Assembly: GCF_000425705.1 (NCBI RefSeq)
Contig: NZ_AUDY01000010.1
Coordinates: 186,001 to 250,000 of the forward strand
Reading direction: 5' to 3'
Origin: Halobacillus kuroshimensis DSM 18393
GTDB lineage: Bacteria; Bacillota; Bacilli; Bacillales; Halobacillaceae
DNA length: 64,000 nt
Both the position numbers and the translations under genes were made by a program. The stretch's first letter is position 1. Every line of letters begins with the position of its first letter. The notes below the pieces were generated by a model, which was given only the letters and a program-made list of their open reading frames with translations, searched no databases and had not been told where the DNA came from. Positions 49,892-59,326 of the stretch are shown here, one piece after another.

Positions 49892-49932
49892 AAAAAAGTC
49901 ATGTCCATCTTTGGAGGGGCATGACTTTTTTA
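49892..49932 (+). terminator. Intrinsic terminator after mnmA
   Basis: AAAAAAGTCATG and CC on the left pair with GG and CATGACTTTTTT on the right (one bulge), ending in a T run. Confidence 0.88.
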
Positions 49933-49975
49933 TGTGATTCGTATTAAAATGAACGTTGGAAAAGGAGTGGATAAT

Positions 49976-50635
49976 ATGGATAAATTGAAACAGGGGATCC
50001 AGGAAATGCAGAACCACAATTATGAAGAGGCGGCGAGGCTTTTCACAGAAGCCATCGATGAAAATCCGAAAGAGCCGGTCGGGTATATCAACTTCGGAAA
50101 CCTCTTGATGCATATGAACGAAAATGAAAGGGCCGTGCGGTTCTTCAACCGAGCCATTGAAATCGATGAGACGGCAGCCACCGCTTATTATGGTCTTGGC
50201 AATGCTTACTATGAGCAGGAGAAATATACGAAAGCGCAGGAGCAGTTCCTTCTTGCTGTGAAGAATGGTCTGGAGGAAGCGGATGTTCACTTTATGCTCG
50301 GCATGACCTTCATTCATCAGGAGTATGTCAAACTGGCTCTGCCTTACCTTTTACGGGCAGCCGAACTGGCTCCGGATGACGTGGATGTTCAGTTCCAGTA
50401 TGGGCTGTGTCTCGCACAGAACGGGCAGATCGATGCGTCTGAAAAGGTGATGAATCATGTGCTACAATTGGAGGAACAGCATAGTGATGCCCACTATAAT
50501 CTGGGCGTAGTGGCGCTTCATAAGGAAGATGCTCATAAAGCCCTGGATCATTTCCGACAGGCACTGGAGATCAATCCCGAGCACATGCTCGCCGCTCATG
50601 CGAAAAGCCAGGTGGAGCAGGCGTTAAACGAGTAA
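49976..50635 (+). CDS. TPR-repeat protein (YrrB-like)
   Basis: Soluble protein of 219 residues made of about six tetratricopeptide repeats (for example YGLGNAYYEQEKYTKAQEQF and NLGVVALHKEDAHKALDHF), which mediate protein-protein contacts. No partner is known. The ATG at 49976 follows AAAGGAGTGG (49961-49970); upstream in-frame ATGs at 49949 and 49934 lack sites. It sits between mnmA and recD2 as yrrB does in B. subtilis. Confidence 0.9.
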   Translation: MDKLKQGIQEMQNHNYEEAARLFTEAIDENPKEPVGYINFGNLLMHMNENERAVRFFNRAIEIDETAATAYYGLGNAYYEQEKYTKAQEQFLLAVKNGLEEADVHFMLGMTFIHQEYVKLALPYLLRAAELAPDDVDVQFQYGLCLAQNGQIDASEKVMNHVLQLEEQHSDAHYNLGVVALHKEDAHKALDHFRQALEINPEHMLAAHAKSQVEQALNE

Positions 50636-50650
50636 GAACGAAGGAGAACG

Positions 50651-52987
50651 ATGGATATGACTCAACAATCCTTTTTTAGCGAAATGAATGAAGAAGAACG
50701 TCCCTATGTCAAAGGGGAGCTCAATCGGATGATTTTTCACAACGAGTCGGAGCATTTTTCCATCGCCTCTATCAACGTGAAGGAGACGAATGAGGCCTTT
50801 GAAGAAAAAACGCTTGTCATCAAAGGGCATTTCTCGCCGTTGGAAGAAGGAGAGACCTATATCTTCCACGGATCATTCACAGATCATAAGAAATTCGGGA
50901 AGCAGTATGAAGTGGAAATGTATAACCGGGTGCTTCCTGAAACAAAGGACGGCCTCATCTTATACCTTTCCAGTGACCTGTTTCACGGGATTGGAAAAAA
51001 AACCGCCGAGCGGGTGGTAGAGACCCTTGGTGAAACAGCGGTCAGCCGTATTCTCGAGGACAGGGGTGTGCTGGATCAAGTTCCGAAACTGCCGAAGGAA
51101 CGGGCGGATCAGCTTTATGAGGCCTTGAAAGAGCATCAGGGATTTGAGCACGTCATGATTCATTTGTCCCAGTACGGTTTCGGTTTGAAGCTTTCTCAGA
51201 AAATCTATGAAGCGTTTAAGGATCGGACGCTTTCCATTATTGAAGAGGATCCCTATCAGCTCGTCTTTCACGTAGAAGGATTCGGTTTCCACCGGGCGGA
51301 CGAGATGGCACGGATGCAGAACCTTTCCTACGACCATCCAACGAGAATACGGGCCGGCTGTCTGTATGTGATGCAGAAAAGCATGAGTGCCGGCCACGTC
51401 TATCTTCCAACGGAAGAATGCCTTGTCCAGGTGGAGAGCCTGTTGAACCATGGAACGGACACAGCCATCACCTTCGACCAGCTGTCTGAGCAGATCATCC
51501 ACCTTGGCGAGGATAAGTTCATCTATATCGAAGATGACCGTCTCTATCTTCCTTCTCTTTATTTTGCAGAGAACGGCTTCCGCGGTCATATCGAACGGAT
51601 CATGGAGGAAGAGGTTGAAGTCACACACACGCAGGCGGACTTAATGAAGATCATCGGTGATCTGGAAGAGGAAGAGGCGATGAGCTATGGTGAAGATCAG
51701 TTCAATGCCATCGAAAAAGCTCTTACCTCCAAGTTGATGATTCTTACCGGCGGTCCGGGAACTGGAAAAACTACTGTAATTAAGGGAATTATCCATACGT
51801 ATGCTTCCTTGAACGAGGAAACGGTGGACCCGGAGGATTACAGTGGGGATAAGACCTTTCCGTTCATTCTTGCTGCTCCGACAGGACGGGCGGCTAAACG
51901 GATGACCGAATCGACGGGACTGCCGGCGAGTACGATTCACCGGCTCCTTGGCTGGGATGGTCACGACTCCTTTGAACGGAACAGAAACAATCCACTGGAA
52001 GGGAAGCTGTTGATTGTAGATGAATTTTCGATGGTGGATATCTGGCTGGCCAATCAGCTGTTCCGAGCCATTCCCAACGACATGCAGGTGCTTCTTGTAG
52101 GAGATGAAGATCAGCTGCCTTCTGTCGGCCCCGGACAGGTGCTCGCTGATTTACTGGCTTCTGATCAGCTGCCTTCTTCCAAACTGACCGAAGTGTACAG
52201 ACAGAAGGAAGGATCGAAAATCATCCAGCTGGCCCATGAAATCAAAAATGATGCCTGCACACAGGCGTCGCTTCAAAAAGAACATGATTTCAACTTTATC
52301 CCGGCCAAAGAACACCAGCTGGCCGACCTTGTCACTAACATTGTAAAAAAAGCCATGGATAAAGGCATTGATGCGAAGGAGCTCCAGGTGCTTGCCCCGA
52401 TGTACCGGACCGATGTCGGGATCCATAAGCTCAATGAAACGATTCAGCAGACAGTGAACCCGCAAAAGAAGCAGAAGCGTGATTTAAAGCATTTTGAAGT
52501 GACTTACCGTAAAGGGGATAAGGTGATTCAACTTGTCAACCAGCCGGATGATGGTGTCTACAACGGCGATATCGGGGAAGTAGCGGCTATTTTCCGCGCG
52601 GAGGAAAACGTCGATGGTGTAGAACAGGTTGTCGTAGATTTTGACGGCAAGGAAGTTGTGTATCCGAAGAAGGAATTGAACAGCATTATGCATGCCTACT
52701 GTACGTCGATTCATAAGTCACAGGGCAGTGAATTTTCCATTGTTATTCTTCCTGTGGTGAGGAGCTACCGGCGGATGCTGCGTAAAAATCTGCTGTACAC
52801 GGCGATTACAAGATCCAAACAGTCCCTTATTATCTGCGGGGACAAAGACGCCTTTTTAGAAGGAATCCGGACGACCGATACGAACACGCGGTATACGAGA
52901 CTTAAAGACAAGCTGCAGGAACAAAGCACACCTGAGATCCAGCCTGAAGAGGAAGAAGAGCAGCTGTCTCCTTATGACTTTATGTAG
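50651..52987 (+). CDS. recD2: ATP-dependent DNA helicase RecD2
   Basis: 5'-3' superfamily 1B helicase of the RecD2 type, active without RecBC, helping replication forks. The 778 residues have an N-terminal domain with helix-hairpin-helix repeats (LFHGIGKKTAERVVE), Walker A GGPGTGKTT (367-375), motif II DEFSMVD, motif III LVGDEDQLPSVGPG and motif VI YTAITRSKQ. AAGGAGAACG precedes the ATG. It is 15 nt after the TPR gene. Confidence 0.96.
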   Translation: MDMTQQSFFSEMNEEERPYVKGELNRMIFHNESEHFSIASINVKETNEAFEEKTLVIKGHFSPLEEGETYIFHGSFTDHKKFGKQYEVEMYNRVLPETKDGLILYLSSDLFHGIGKKTAERVVETLGETAVSRILEDRGVLDQVPKLPKERADQLYEALKEHQGFEHVMIHLSQYGFGLKLSQKIYEAFKDRTLSIIEEDPYQLVFHVEGFGFHRADEMARMQNLSYDHPTRIRAGCLYVMQKSMSAGHVYLPTEECLVQVESLLNHGTDTAITFDQLSEQIIHLGEDKFIYIEDDRLYLPSLYFAENGFRGHIERIMEEEVEVTHTQADLMKIIGDLEEEEAMSYGEDQFNAIEKALTSKLMILTGGPGTGKTTVIKGIIHTYASLNEETVDPEDYSGDKTFPFILAAPTGRAAKRMTESTGLPASTIHRLLGWDGHDSFERNRNNPLEGKLLIVDEFSMVDIWLANQLFRAIPNDMQVLLVGDEDQLPSVGPGQVLADLLASDQLPSSKLTEVYRQKEGSKIIQLAHEIKNDACTQASLQKEHDFNFIPAKEHQLADLVTNIVKKAMDKGIDAKELQVLAPMYRTDVGIHKLNETIQQTVNPQKKQKRDLKHFEVTYRKGDKVIQLVNQPDDGVYNGDIGEVAAIFRAEENVDGVEQVVVDFDGKEVVYPKKELNSIMHAYCTSIHKSQGSEFSIVILPVVRSYRRMLRKNLLYTAITRSKQSLIICGDKDAFLEGIRTTDTNTRYTRLKDKLQEQSTPEIQPEEEEEQLSPYDFM

Positions 52988-53000
52988 GAAGGGGATTGCA

Positions 53001-53822
53001 TTGAATCATAGACTAGGACTGTCAGGAAGTACGATATTATCTGATCCGGACCAGCTTTCTTTTTTATTTGAACGAGGTCTGGACCATGTCGAAATTGGAG
53101 AATTCCCGGATGAAGCCTCTTATCAGACGTTCAGGCAGATGACCAATGATCATCACCTCGAAAGCTTCGGCATCCACTCTCCTTTAATCAGGGGAAGGAG
53201 CAAGTACGACTTGATTGAACATGTCGCTATGGACCCGGAGCAGGCCAGGGAGGCCTTTGAGCAGGAAGTGGCCCGTCTCGCTGAACAGGGGGCGGCCTAT
53301 GTGCTTGTTCATTTTCCCTATTTTGCGGGAACCTCAACCAACCCTTCACAACGAATCGAAGAAGGGTTGAAATTTTTACATAGATTGAAAGAAACCTATG
53401 CTCTGCCAATTGTCTGTGAGCCAAAACTCGGTCGGAACCGTTCAGGTAAAGGAGTGGAATACTTACGGCAGTTCCCTGTTGAACTGTGGAAGCGTTATGG
53501 TCTGGATATCTGTGTCGACCTTGGAGACTACCGGATGGCGGCAGGGGAGAAGTGGCGCGCGTATGTGGAGCCTCTCCTGCCTTTTGCGTCTGTCGTACAT
53601 CTTCACAATGTCTGTTATATCGAAGACAAGTATTTCTGGATTCCGCTTCATCCGGACAAAGGGAAATGGAATGGGGCGTATGACATGGAGCCAATGCTGC
53701 AGATGCTTGGTGAAGGCAGAGGGAAATACTTCATATTCGAACATACCCCGCACGTGAATCCAACACCCGAAGAAGTGGACGAAGGAATCCGCTGGGTGAA
53801 GGACGTGCTCGGCGGGGTATGA
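53001..53822 (+). CDS. Xylose isomerase-like TIM-barrel protein (sugar phosphate isomerase/epimerase family)
   Basis: A 273-residue AP-endonuclease-2/xylose-isomerase-fold protein. Conserved-looking acidic and His residues occur at strand ends: HVEIGEF, GIHSPL, VHFPYF, CEPKLG, CVDLGDY, HLHN and FEHTP, so metal-dependent catalysis is possible. The substrate is unknown. TTG at 53001 is 6 nt after GGAAGGGG (52987-52994); an in-frame ATG at 52974, overlapping recD2, lacks a site. Confidence 0.82.
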   Translation: MNHRLGLSGSTILSDPDQLSFLFERGLDHVEIGEFPDEASYQTFRQMTNDHHLESFGIHSPLIRGRSKYDLIEHVAMDPEQAREAFEQEVARLAEQGAAYVLVHFPYFAGTSTNPSQRIEEGLKFLHRLKETYALPIVCEPKLGRNRSGKGVEYLRQFPVELWKRYGLDICVDLGDYRMAAGEKWRAYVEPLLPFASVVHLHNVCYIEDKYFWIPLHPDKGKWNGAYDMEPMLQMLGEGRGKYFIFEHTPHVNPTPEEVDEGIRWVKDVLGGV

Positions 53823-53834
53823 ATTTCCGTTATG

Positions 53835-53870
53835 AGGACATACTGATGGGTAAAAAAAGGAGTATGTCCT
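53835..53870 (+). promoter_or_regulatory. Hairpin over the ribosome binding site of the zinc-ribbon gene
   Basis: A perfect 10-bp inverted repeat (AGGACATACT 53835-53844 with AGTATGTCCT 53861-53870). The right arm ends exactly at the ATG at 53871, and AAAGGAG spans loop and stem. No T-run follows, so it is not a terminator. Confidence 0.55.
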
Positions 53871-54047
53871 ATGCGGTGCCCGAATTGTAACAATAAAAAT
53901 CTGGGGAAAATCGGTAGTGAGCAGTATTACTGTTGGAACTGCTGTCTGGAGCTTTCAGTCGAGGATGGGAAAATCAATATCAACCAGATCGAAGAGGATG
54001 GCAGTCTCAGTTCCCTGAATGATATCTTTTACCAACAGGGATCCTGA
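53871..54047 (+). CDS. Small zinc-ribbon protein (58 residues)
   Basis: A 58-residue ORF with CPNC at residues 3-6 and CWNCC at 21-25, a four-cysteine zinc ribbon, followed by an acidic tail. AAAGGAG precedes the ATG at normal spacing. The next gene starts 6 nt after its stop, so it looks like part of an operon with the AI-2E-family exporter gene. A similar small protein (YrzR) occurs in B. subtilis near yrrI, but I cannot confirm orthology. Function unknown; zinc ribbons of this size often bind nucleic acid or protein. Confidence 0.75.
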   Translation: MRCPNCNNKNLGKIGSEQYYCWNCCLELSVEDGKININQIEEDGSLSSLNDIFYQQGS

Positions 54048-54053
54048 TGTTTC

Positions 54054-55121
54054 ATGGGTGAGCGTTCTTCCAAGTGGCTCAAACGATTAACCATCTTCTT
54101 TGTTACCTTGTTGTCCCTGCTGCTTCTGGCCTGGCTTTTTCCTTATTATGACCAGGGGCTGGCAGTGATCGGGAAGGTTCTTCTCCCTTTTGCTGCGGCC
54201 CTCGTGCTTTCACTCCTGCTCCATCCATTGGTGCATGGGCTTGAGGAAACCGGTGTACCCCGACCCATAGCCATTCTGGTCATCTTTCTGGCTTTTTTTA
54301 CGTTGGCGAGCTATGGGCTTTATAAAGGGATTCCGAGGCTGCTGGATCAATTGAAGCTTCTGAATGAGCATCTTCCGGCTCTTGTGGAATCGTATCAAGG
54401 CTGGACGAAGGAGTGGTATGCCCAGACCGAGCGTCTGCCGGACGGGATTCATAAAAAACTGGATCAGCGTTTTGAAGCTTTTGAAGGATGGATCAGTCAA
54501 AAAGTGATGACGGTTTTCACCGGAATCAGCGGTCTTTTCAATATGATTCTGCTTCTTGCTGTTATTCCTGTAATGACCTTCTACTTTTTGAAGGATTATA
54601 AAATGATCGGACGGTACTTACTCACCCTGCTTCCGCGAACGTGGCACAGCGAAGCTGGGCGTCTTGCTGTTCAGCTGAATCACTCACTTGGCGGCTACAT
54701 CCGGGGGCAGCTGCTTATCAGTCTTGTTGTCGGGGTGCTGGCAGCTATTGGTTTTTGGCTGATCGATCTCCCCTATCCGCTCGTTCTCGGATTGATTGCA
54801 GGGCTCACTAATATCATTCCGTATTTCGGTCCAATCCTTGGGGCCGTTCCTGCTGTTGTGGTCGCTGTAACCGTTTCGGTGAACAGCCTGCTCCTTACCC
54901 TTCTCGTTGTCATCCTGATTCAGGTGATTGAAGGGAACCTTTTATCTCCCTATATTATGGGCCGAAGTATCCATACCCACCCCTTGTTCATCATCTTCGC
55001 CCTTCTACTGGGAGGGGAAATTGCGGGGATTCCCGGCTTGATTCTGGCTGTGCCGGTTTTGACGTGTCTGAAGGTGATTGTCGATGAAGTGCGGGCTGGA
55101 AGGCTCCATATTGACAGATGA
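54054..55121 (+). CDS. AI-2E-family transporter (YrrI-like)
   Basis: Integral membrane protein of the AI-2E/PerM/TqsA family (355 residues). The pattern is typical: about three N-terminal segments, an amphipathic cytoplasmic region (about residues 95-155) and five further segments, with GLIAGLTNIIPYFGPILGAVP as the signature. Family members export small solutes or act as Na+/H+ antiporters; the substrate here is unknown. In B. subtilis yrrI precedes alaS. The -35 of the alaS leader lies in its last codons. Confidence 0.88.
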   Translation: MGERSSKWLKRLTIFFVTLLSLLLLAWLFPYYDQGLAVIGKVLLPFAAALVLSLLLHPLVHGLEETGVPRPIAILVIFLAFFTLASYGLYKGIPRLLDQLKLLNEHLPALVESYQGWTKEWYAQTERLPDGIHKKLDQRFEAFEGWISQKVMTVFTGISGLFNMILLLAVIPVMTFYFLKDYKMIGRYLLTLLPRTWHSEAGRLAVQLNHSLGGYIRGQLLISLVVGVLAAIGFWLIDLPYPLVLGLIAGLTNIIPYFGPILGAVPAVVVAVTVSVNSLLLTLLVVILIQVIEGNLLSPYIMGRSIHTHPLFIIFALLLGGEIAGIPGLILAVPVLTCLKVIVDEVRAGRLHIDR

Positions 55122-55139
55122 AGAACACTTCCCTATAAT
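55111..55139 (+). promoter_or_regulatory. Sigma-A promoter of the alaS T-box leader
   Basis: Perfect TTGACA (55111-55116), a 17-nt spacer and perfect TATAAT (55134-55139). The -35 overlaps the final codons of the transporter gene. Confidence 0.92.
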
Positions 55140-55145
55140 TACGCT

Positions 55146-55402
55146 TAGCGTAGACTTTTTGAACGAAGAAAACGATGAAGGAAACGAGTAGGTGCCTTAT
55201 TCATGGACAGAGAGGCGTGTTCCCGGCTGTAAAACACGCTGCATGATCGTGCTGAACGCTATTCCCGAGTGCGGTTAATCCCCGCCGTAGTCATGCCGCG
55301 TTACAGGCATTCCAAGCTGACAGGTGCAGAACCTGTAACCAGGGTGGTACCGCGGAAAAGCTCCCGTCCCTGCCGATGAAGGCAGAGGCGGGAGTTTTTA
55401 TT
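55146..55402 (+). ncRNA. T-box riboswitch of alaS
   Basis: Leader sensing uncharged tRNA-Ala. The T-box AGGGTGGTACCGCGG is at 55341-55355, followed by the terminator at 55360-55400. On the 3' strand of stem I, GAACGCTATTCCCGAG places GCT (55258-55260), an Ala codon, at the expected specifier position. This leader fills the 333-nt gap before alaS. Confidence 0.95.
55360..55400 (+). terminator. Terminator of the alaS T-box
   Basis: A long GC-rich stem (CTCCCG and CTGCC pair with GGCAG and CGGGAG, around a small bulge) and a T run. Confidence 0.93.
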
Positions 55403-55454
55403 TTTCTTCGTTCGTTACGGTCTCTCTATATATACTTAAGGAGGCAGCTTTATT

Positions 55455-58091
55455 ATGAGAAATTTGACATCTGCTGACGTGCGTCAAATGTTTCTGGACT
55501 TTTTCAAGGAAAAGGGCCACAGCGTAGAACCCAGTGCATCACTCGTTCCCCACGAAGATCCGACGCTTTTATGGATCAACAGTGGTGTAGCGACATTGAA
55601 AAAATACTTTGACGGCCGCGTGATTCCGGATAACCCGAGAATTGTCAATGCCCAGAAATCCATCCGTACCAACGATATTGAAAATGTCGGCTTTACCGCC
55701 CGTCACCATACGTTTTTCGAAATGCTTGGCAATTTTTCCATCGGCGATTATTTCAAGAAAGAAGCGATGGAATGGGCATGGGAATTCCTGACGAGTGACC
55801 AATGGATCGGCTTTGATCCTGAGAAGCTCTCAGTAACTGTTCACCCTGAAGATGACGAGGCGTTCCAAATCTGGCGGGACAGCATCGGACTTCCAGAAGA
55901 GCGCATCATCCGCATTGAAGAAAACTTCTGGGATATCGGAGAAGGCCCGAGCGGCCCCAACACGGAGATTTTCTATGACCGCGGGGAAGCGTTCGGCAGT
56001 GACGCCGGTGATCCTGAATTGTATCCAGGCGGTGAAAACGAGCGTTATCTGGAGATCTGGAACCTTGTATTCTCCCAGTTTAACCACAATCCGGATGATA
56101 CCTACACGCCGCTTCCGAAGAAAAACATTGATACAGGGATGGGGCTTGAGCGGATCGTCTGTGTGATCCAGGAAACAGAGACGAACTTTGAAACAGACTT
56201 GTTCAAACCGATTATCGAAGCGACAGAGACTATGACGTCACACAAATACGGCGACAGCGTCGAAGGAGATTCTTCCTTCAAGGTCATCGCGGACCATATG
56301 AGAACCGTCACGTTCGCTGTCAGCGATGGAGCTCTGCCTTCAAACGAGGGGCGCGGCTATGTCCTCCGCCGACTGCTGCGTCGTGCGGTACGATTTGCTA
56401 AACAGATTGGTATTGATAAGCCGTTCATGTATAAGCTTGTCCCTGAAGTTTCCAATATTATGGTGGATTTCTATCCAGAAGTGAAGAAGAAAGAAGCCTT
56501 CATTCAGAACGTGATCCAGACAGAAGAAGAACGTTTCCACGAAACGCTGAACGATGGTCTTCAGATTCTTTCTACCATCATGAAAGAGGAAACGGAAAAA
56601 GGAAGCACCGTATTCCCTGGAACGGAAGTGTTCCGTCTGTATGATACGTACGGATTCCCTAAAGAACTGACAGAAGAGTATGTAGCAGAAGCCGGCTTTA
56701 CCATTGATGAAGCAGGTTTTAAGCAGGAGATGGAGAAACAGCGGGAACGTGCCCGCAGTGCCCGTCAGAAAACCGATTCCATGCAGGTCCAGGACGGTGT
56801 GCTTGGTGAGGTCCATGTAGACAGTACTTTTGTTGGGTATGATCAGCTTACGGTTTCTTCCACGTTGGTGGAATTAATTAAAGACAAAGGTTTCGCCGAG
56901 AAGGCAGAGGAAGGCGACACCGTTTATCTTTTCTTGTCAGAAACACCATTCTACGCTGAAAGCGGCGGACAGATGGCGGATAAAGGCTGGATAAAGACAA
57001 ATCACGGTGTGCTTGAAGTGACGAATGTCCAAAAAGCTCCGAACGGACAGCACATGCATGAAGCGTTCGTGAAGGAAGGAACGATTGAAAAAGGGGCGGA
57101 GGTCACAGCAGAGGTCGACCAGGGCAGCCGTTCGTTCATTGTGAAGAATCATACGGCCACCCATCTGCTGCATCAGGCACTGAAAGATGTCCTTGGTGAG
57201 CATGTGAACCAGGCCGGCTCTCTTGTCGCTCCAGATCGTCTGCGTTTTGATTTCTCTCACTTTGGAGCAGTAACCAATGAAGAAATGGAAAAAATCGAAG
57301 CGATCGTCAACGAAAAAGTATGGCAGTCCATCCCGGTTTCCATTGAAATTAACTCCATTGAGGAAGCTAAAGCCAAAGGAGCGATGGCGCTCTTTGGTGA
57401 AAAGTATGGCGACACGGTCCGCGTCGTTCAAGTAGGCGACTACAGCCTGGAGCTCTGCGGAGGCTGTCACGTCCTGAATACAGCGGAAATCGGCCTGTTC
57501 AAGATTGTATCTGAATCGGGCATCGGGGCAGGAACACGCAGAATTGAAGCGGTCACGGCTAAAGATGCATATCTTTACATGAATCAGAAAGCTTCTGTCC
57601 TGAAGCAGGCCGGAGCTCTATTGAAAACGTCTCCGGAGCAGGTGCCGGAACGCATTGAAACCCTTCATAAAGAAATGAAGGATCTTCAGAAGGAGAATGA
57701 CTCCTTGAGCGCGAAGCTGTCCAATATGGAGGCATCCAGCATTCTTGATGAAGTGGAGCAGGTGAATGGTGTAAACGTGCTTGCGAAACAGGTGGATGTA
57801 AAAGATATGAACGCATTGAGAACCATGGTGGATGATTTGAAACAGAAAATCGATTCAGGCATTATTCTTCTGGTTGCTCCAAATGGAGAAAAAGTTCAGT
57901 TGATTGCCGGGGTTTCCAAGGATTTGGTCGAAGAGGGCTATCATGCCGGCAAATTGATCAAAGAAGCCGCCACTCTGTGCGGCGGCGGAGGTGGCGGTCG
58001 TCCGGATATGGCTCAGGCCGGCGGGAAAGACGCTTCCAAGATTCCGGATGCCCTGCAGTACGCCAAAGAGTACGCCGGTCAAAACTCCTAG
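55455..58091 (+). CDS. alaS: Alanyl-tRNA synthetase
   Basis: Class II synthetase charging tRNA-Ala, with an editing domain for mischarged Ser and Gly. The 878 residues show the catalytic domain at the N-terminus ([14 protein letters not shown], motif 2), the editing/zinc motifs [11 protein letters not shown] and CGGCH, and the C-terminal DHHA1 domain ending in [23 protein letters not shown] precedes the ATG. Expression is set by the upstream T-box. Confidence 0.98.
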   Translation: MRNLTSADVRQMFLDFFKEKGHSVEPSASLVPHEDPTLLWINSGVATLKKYFDGRVIPDNPRIVNAQKSIRTNDIENVGFTARHHTFFEMLGNFSIGDYFKKEAMEWAWEFLTSDQWIGFDPEKLSVTVHPEDDEAFQIWRDSIGLPEERIIRIEENFWDIGEGPSGPNTEIFYDRGEAFGSDAGDPELYPGGENERYLEIWNLVFSQFNHNPDDTYTPLPKKNIDTGMGLERIVCVIQETETNFETDLFKPIIEATETMTSHKYGDSVEGDSSFKVIADHMRTVTFAVSDGALPSNEGRGYVLRRLLRRAVRFAKQIGIDKPFMYKLVPEVSNIMVDFYPEVKKKEAFIQNVIQTEEERFHETLNDGLQILSTIMKEETEKGSTVFPGTEVFRLYDTYGFPKELTEEYVAEAGFTIDEAGFKQEMEKQRERARSARQKTDSMQVQDGVLGEVHVDSTFVGYDQLTVSSTLVELIKDKGFAEKAEEGDTVYLFLSETPFYAESGGQMADKGWIKTNHGVLEVTNVQKAPNGQHMHEAFVKEGTIEKGAEVTAEVDQGSRSFIVKNHTATHLLHQALKDVLGEHVNQAGSLVAPDRLRFDFSHFGAVTNEEMEKIEAIVNEKVWQSIPVSIEINSIEEAKAKGAMALFGEKYGDTVRVVQVGDYSLELCGGCHVLNTAEIGLFKIVSESGIGAGTRRIEAVTAKDAYLYMNQKASVLKQAGALLKTSPEQVPERIETLHKEMKDLQKENDSLSAKLSNMEASSILDEVEQVNGVNVLAKQVDVKDMNALRTMVDDLKQKIDSGIILLVAPNGEKVQLIAGVSKDLVEEGYHAGKLIKEAATLCGGGGGGRPDMAQAGGKDASKIPDALQYAKEYAGQNS

Positions 58092-58115
58092 TTTTTCCTG
58101 GACGAGATTTAGGTA

Positions 58116-58121
58116 TATAAT
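58116..58121 (+). promoter_or_regulatory. Candidate -10 of the ireB operon
   Basis: Perfect TATAAT 33 nt before the ireB ATG. The region 17 nt upstream (TTTTCC) is a poor -35. Confidence 0.4.
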
Positions 58122-58154
58122 GGAGTAAATACATTTATGTGTGAGGTGACCGAA

Positions 58155-58427
58155 ATGAGTTCAATGGATAAAACGATGCGGTTTAATTTTTCAGAAGAAC
58201 CCTTCGATCAGGATGTTCAGTCTGTACTGCTTTCTGTTTACGGGGCGCTGCAGGAGAAGGGGTACAATCCGATCAACCAGATTGTCGGCTATCTGCTTTC
58301 CGGTGATCCTGCCTACATTCCCCGTCATCAGGATGCGAGGAATTTAATCCGTAAGATTGAACGTGATGAACTGATCGAGGAACTGGTCAAATTTTACATT
58401 AATGAGAATAAAGAGGGCAGTAAATGA
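58155..58427 (+). CDS. ireB: IreB family regulatory phosphoprotein
   Basis: A 90-residue protein of the IreB/DUF965 (YrzL) family; in Enterococcus IreB is a substrate of the kinase IreK and affects cephalosporin resistance. Features are [25 protein letters not shown] and RHQDARN, all strongly conserved. The ATG at 58155 follows GAGGTGA (58143-58149); an upstream start at 58137 lacks a site. It overlaps ruvX by 4 nt. Confidence 0.93.
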   Translation: MSSMDKTMRFNFSEEPFDQDVQSVLLSVYGALQEKGYNPINQIVGYLLSGDPAYIPRHQDARNLIRKIERDELIEELVKFYINENKEGSK

Positions 58428-58840
58428 AAAAAATAGGTTTGGATGTAGGCGAAAAAACGATAGGCATTGCTATATCGGATGCCTTAGGCTGGACAGCCCA
58501 GGGGCTTACAACACTTCACTGGGATGAACAGGACTATTCTACAGCGCGGGCAGAGCTGAAACAGATCATTGACGATCATCAGATTACGGAAGCTGTTGTC
58601 GGCTTTCCGAAAAATATGAACGGCACGGTCGGCCCGCGCGGAGAAGCCAGCCAGGTTTTCGCCTCCTGGTTGGAACAGGAATTTCAGCTCACTTCCCATC
58701 TCTGGGATGAGCGGTTAACGACGATGGCAGCAGAACGTGTGCTGCTTGATGCTGATATGAGCCGGAAAAAAAGAAAGAAAGTCATTGATAAAATGGCAGC
58801 GGTCATGATTTTACAAAGCTATTTAGATTCGAAACAATGA
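58424..58840 (+). CDS. ruvX: Holliday junction resolvase-like protein RuvX/YqgF
   Basis: RNase H-fold nuclease of the YqgF family, essential in many bacteria and implicated in pre-16S rRNA 5' processing as well as junction resolution. The 138 residues show [11 protein letters not shown] (first catalytic Asp), VGFPKNMNG and DERLTT. The start overlaps the ireB stop (ATGA). It is called yrrK in B. subtilis. Confidence 0.94.
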   Translation: MKKIGLDVGEKTIGIAISDALGWTAQGLTTLHWDEQDYSTARAELKQIIDDHQITEAVVGFPKNMNGTVGPRGEASQVFASWLEQEFQLTSHLWDERLTTMAAERVLLDADMSRKKRKKVIDKMAAVMILQSYLDSKQ

Positions 58841-58853
58841 GGAGGATGTCTGT

Positions 58854-59138
58854 ATGGCATTAGAAAAAGAAGAACGCATTATTATCCCTGATGAGAATGG
58901 GGAAGAGCATTTATTTGAAGTCTTGTTCACCTTTGATGTGGAAAAGACGGGACATTCCTATATTGCTGTTATTCCAGCTGAACAAAAGGATGGCGAGGAA
59001 GTAGAAGTCTTTGCTTTCCGTTTTGAAGAAAAAGGCAACGAGGAAGACGATCTTGCTCTTTTCCAGATCGAATCAGATGATGAGTGGGAAATGGTTGAGG
59101 AAATGCTCAACACACTGACAGATGAAAATCTGACGTAA
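58854..59138 (+). CDS. DUF1292 protein (YrzB-like)
   Basis: A 94-residue, strongly acidic protein of the DUF1292 family (motif DENGEEHLFEVLFTFDVE). Function unknown. It follows ireB-ruvX by 13 nt with an AGGAGGATG site, an order conserved in Firmicutes, and is closed by a terminator. Confidence 0.9.
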   Translation: MALEKEERIIIPDENGEEHLFEVLFTFDVEKTGHSYIAVIPAEQKDGEEVEVFAFRFEEKGNEEDDLALFQIESDDEWEMVEEMLNTLTDENLT

Positions 59139-59151
59139 TGCATGAAACGAT

Positions 59152-59182
59152 AAAGCTGCCGGGATCTCCCGGCAGCTTTTTT
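59152..59182 (+). terminator. Intrinsic terminator after the DUF1292 gene
   Basis: A perfect 13-bp stem (59152-59164 with 59167-59179) and a T run; the apparent 2-nt loop means the top pair opens. Confidence 0.93.
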
Positions 59183-59295
59183 GTATGGGCATGATTGTTT
59201 TTGTATACCCTTGAGAAGAAGAAACTTATCACTGTCGGTCTTCGGATATTGTTGAAAATTCCGGGAATATGTAGAAAGATTCTCTCTACTTATAG

Positions 59296-59301
59296 TATAA
59301 T
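59296..59301 (+). promoter_or_regulatory. Candidate -10 of mltG
   Basis: Perfect TATAAT 26 nt before the mltG start, without a recognisable -35. Confidence 0.4.
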
Positions 59302-59326
59302 GTACCGGATGAAAGGAGGAAGTCCG

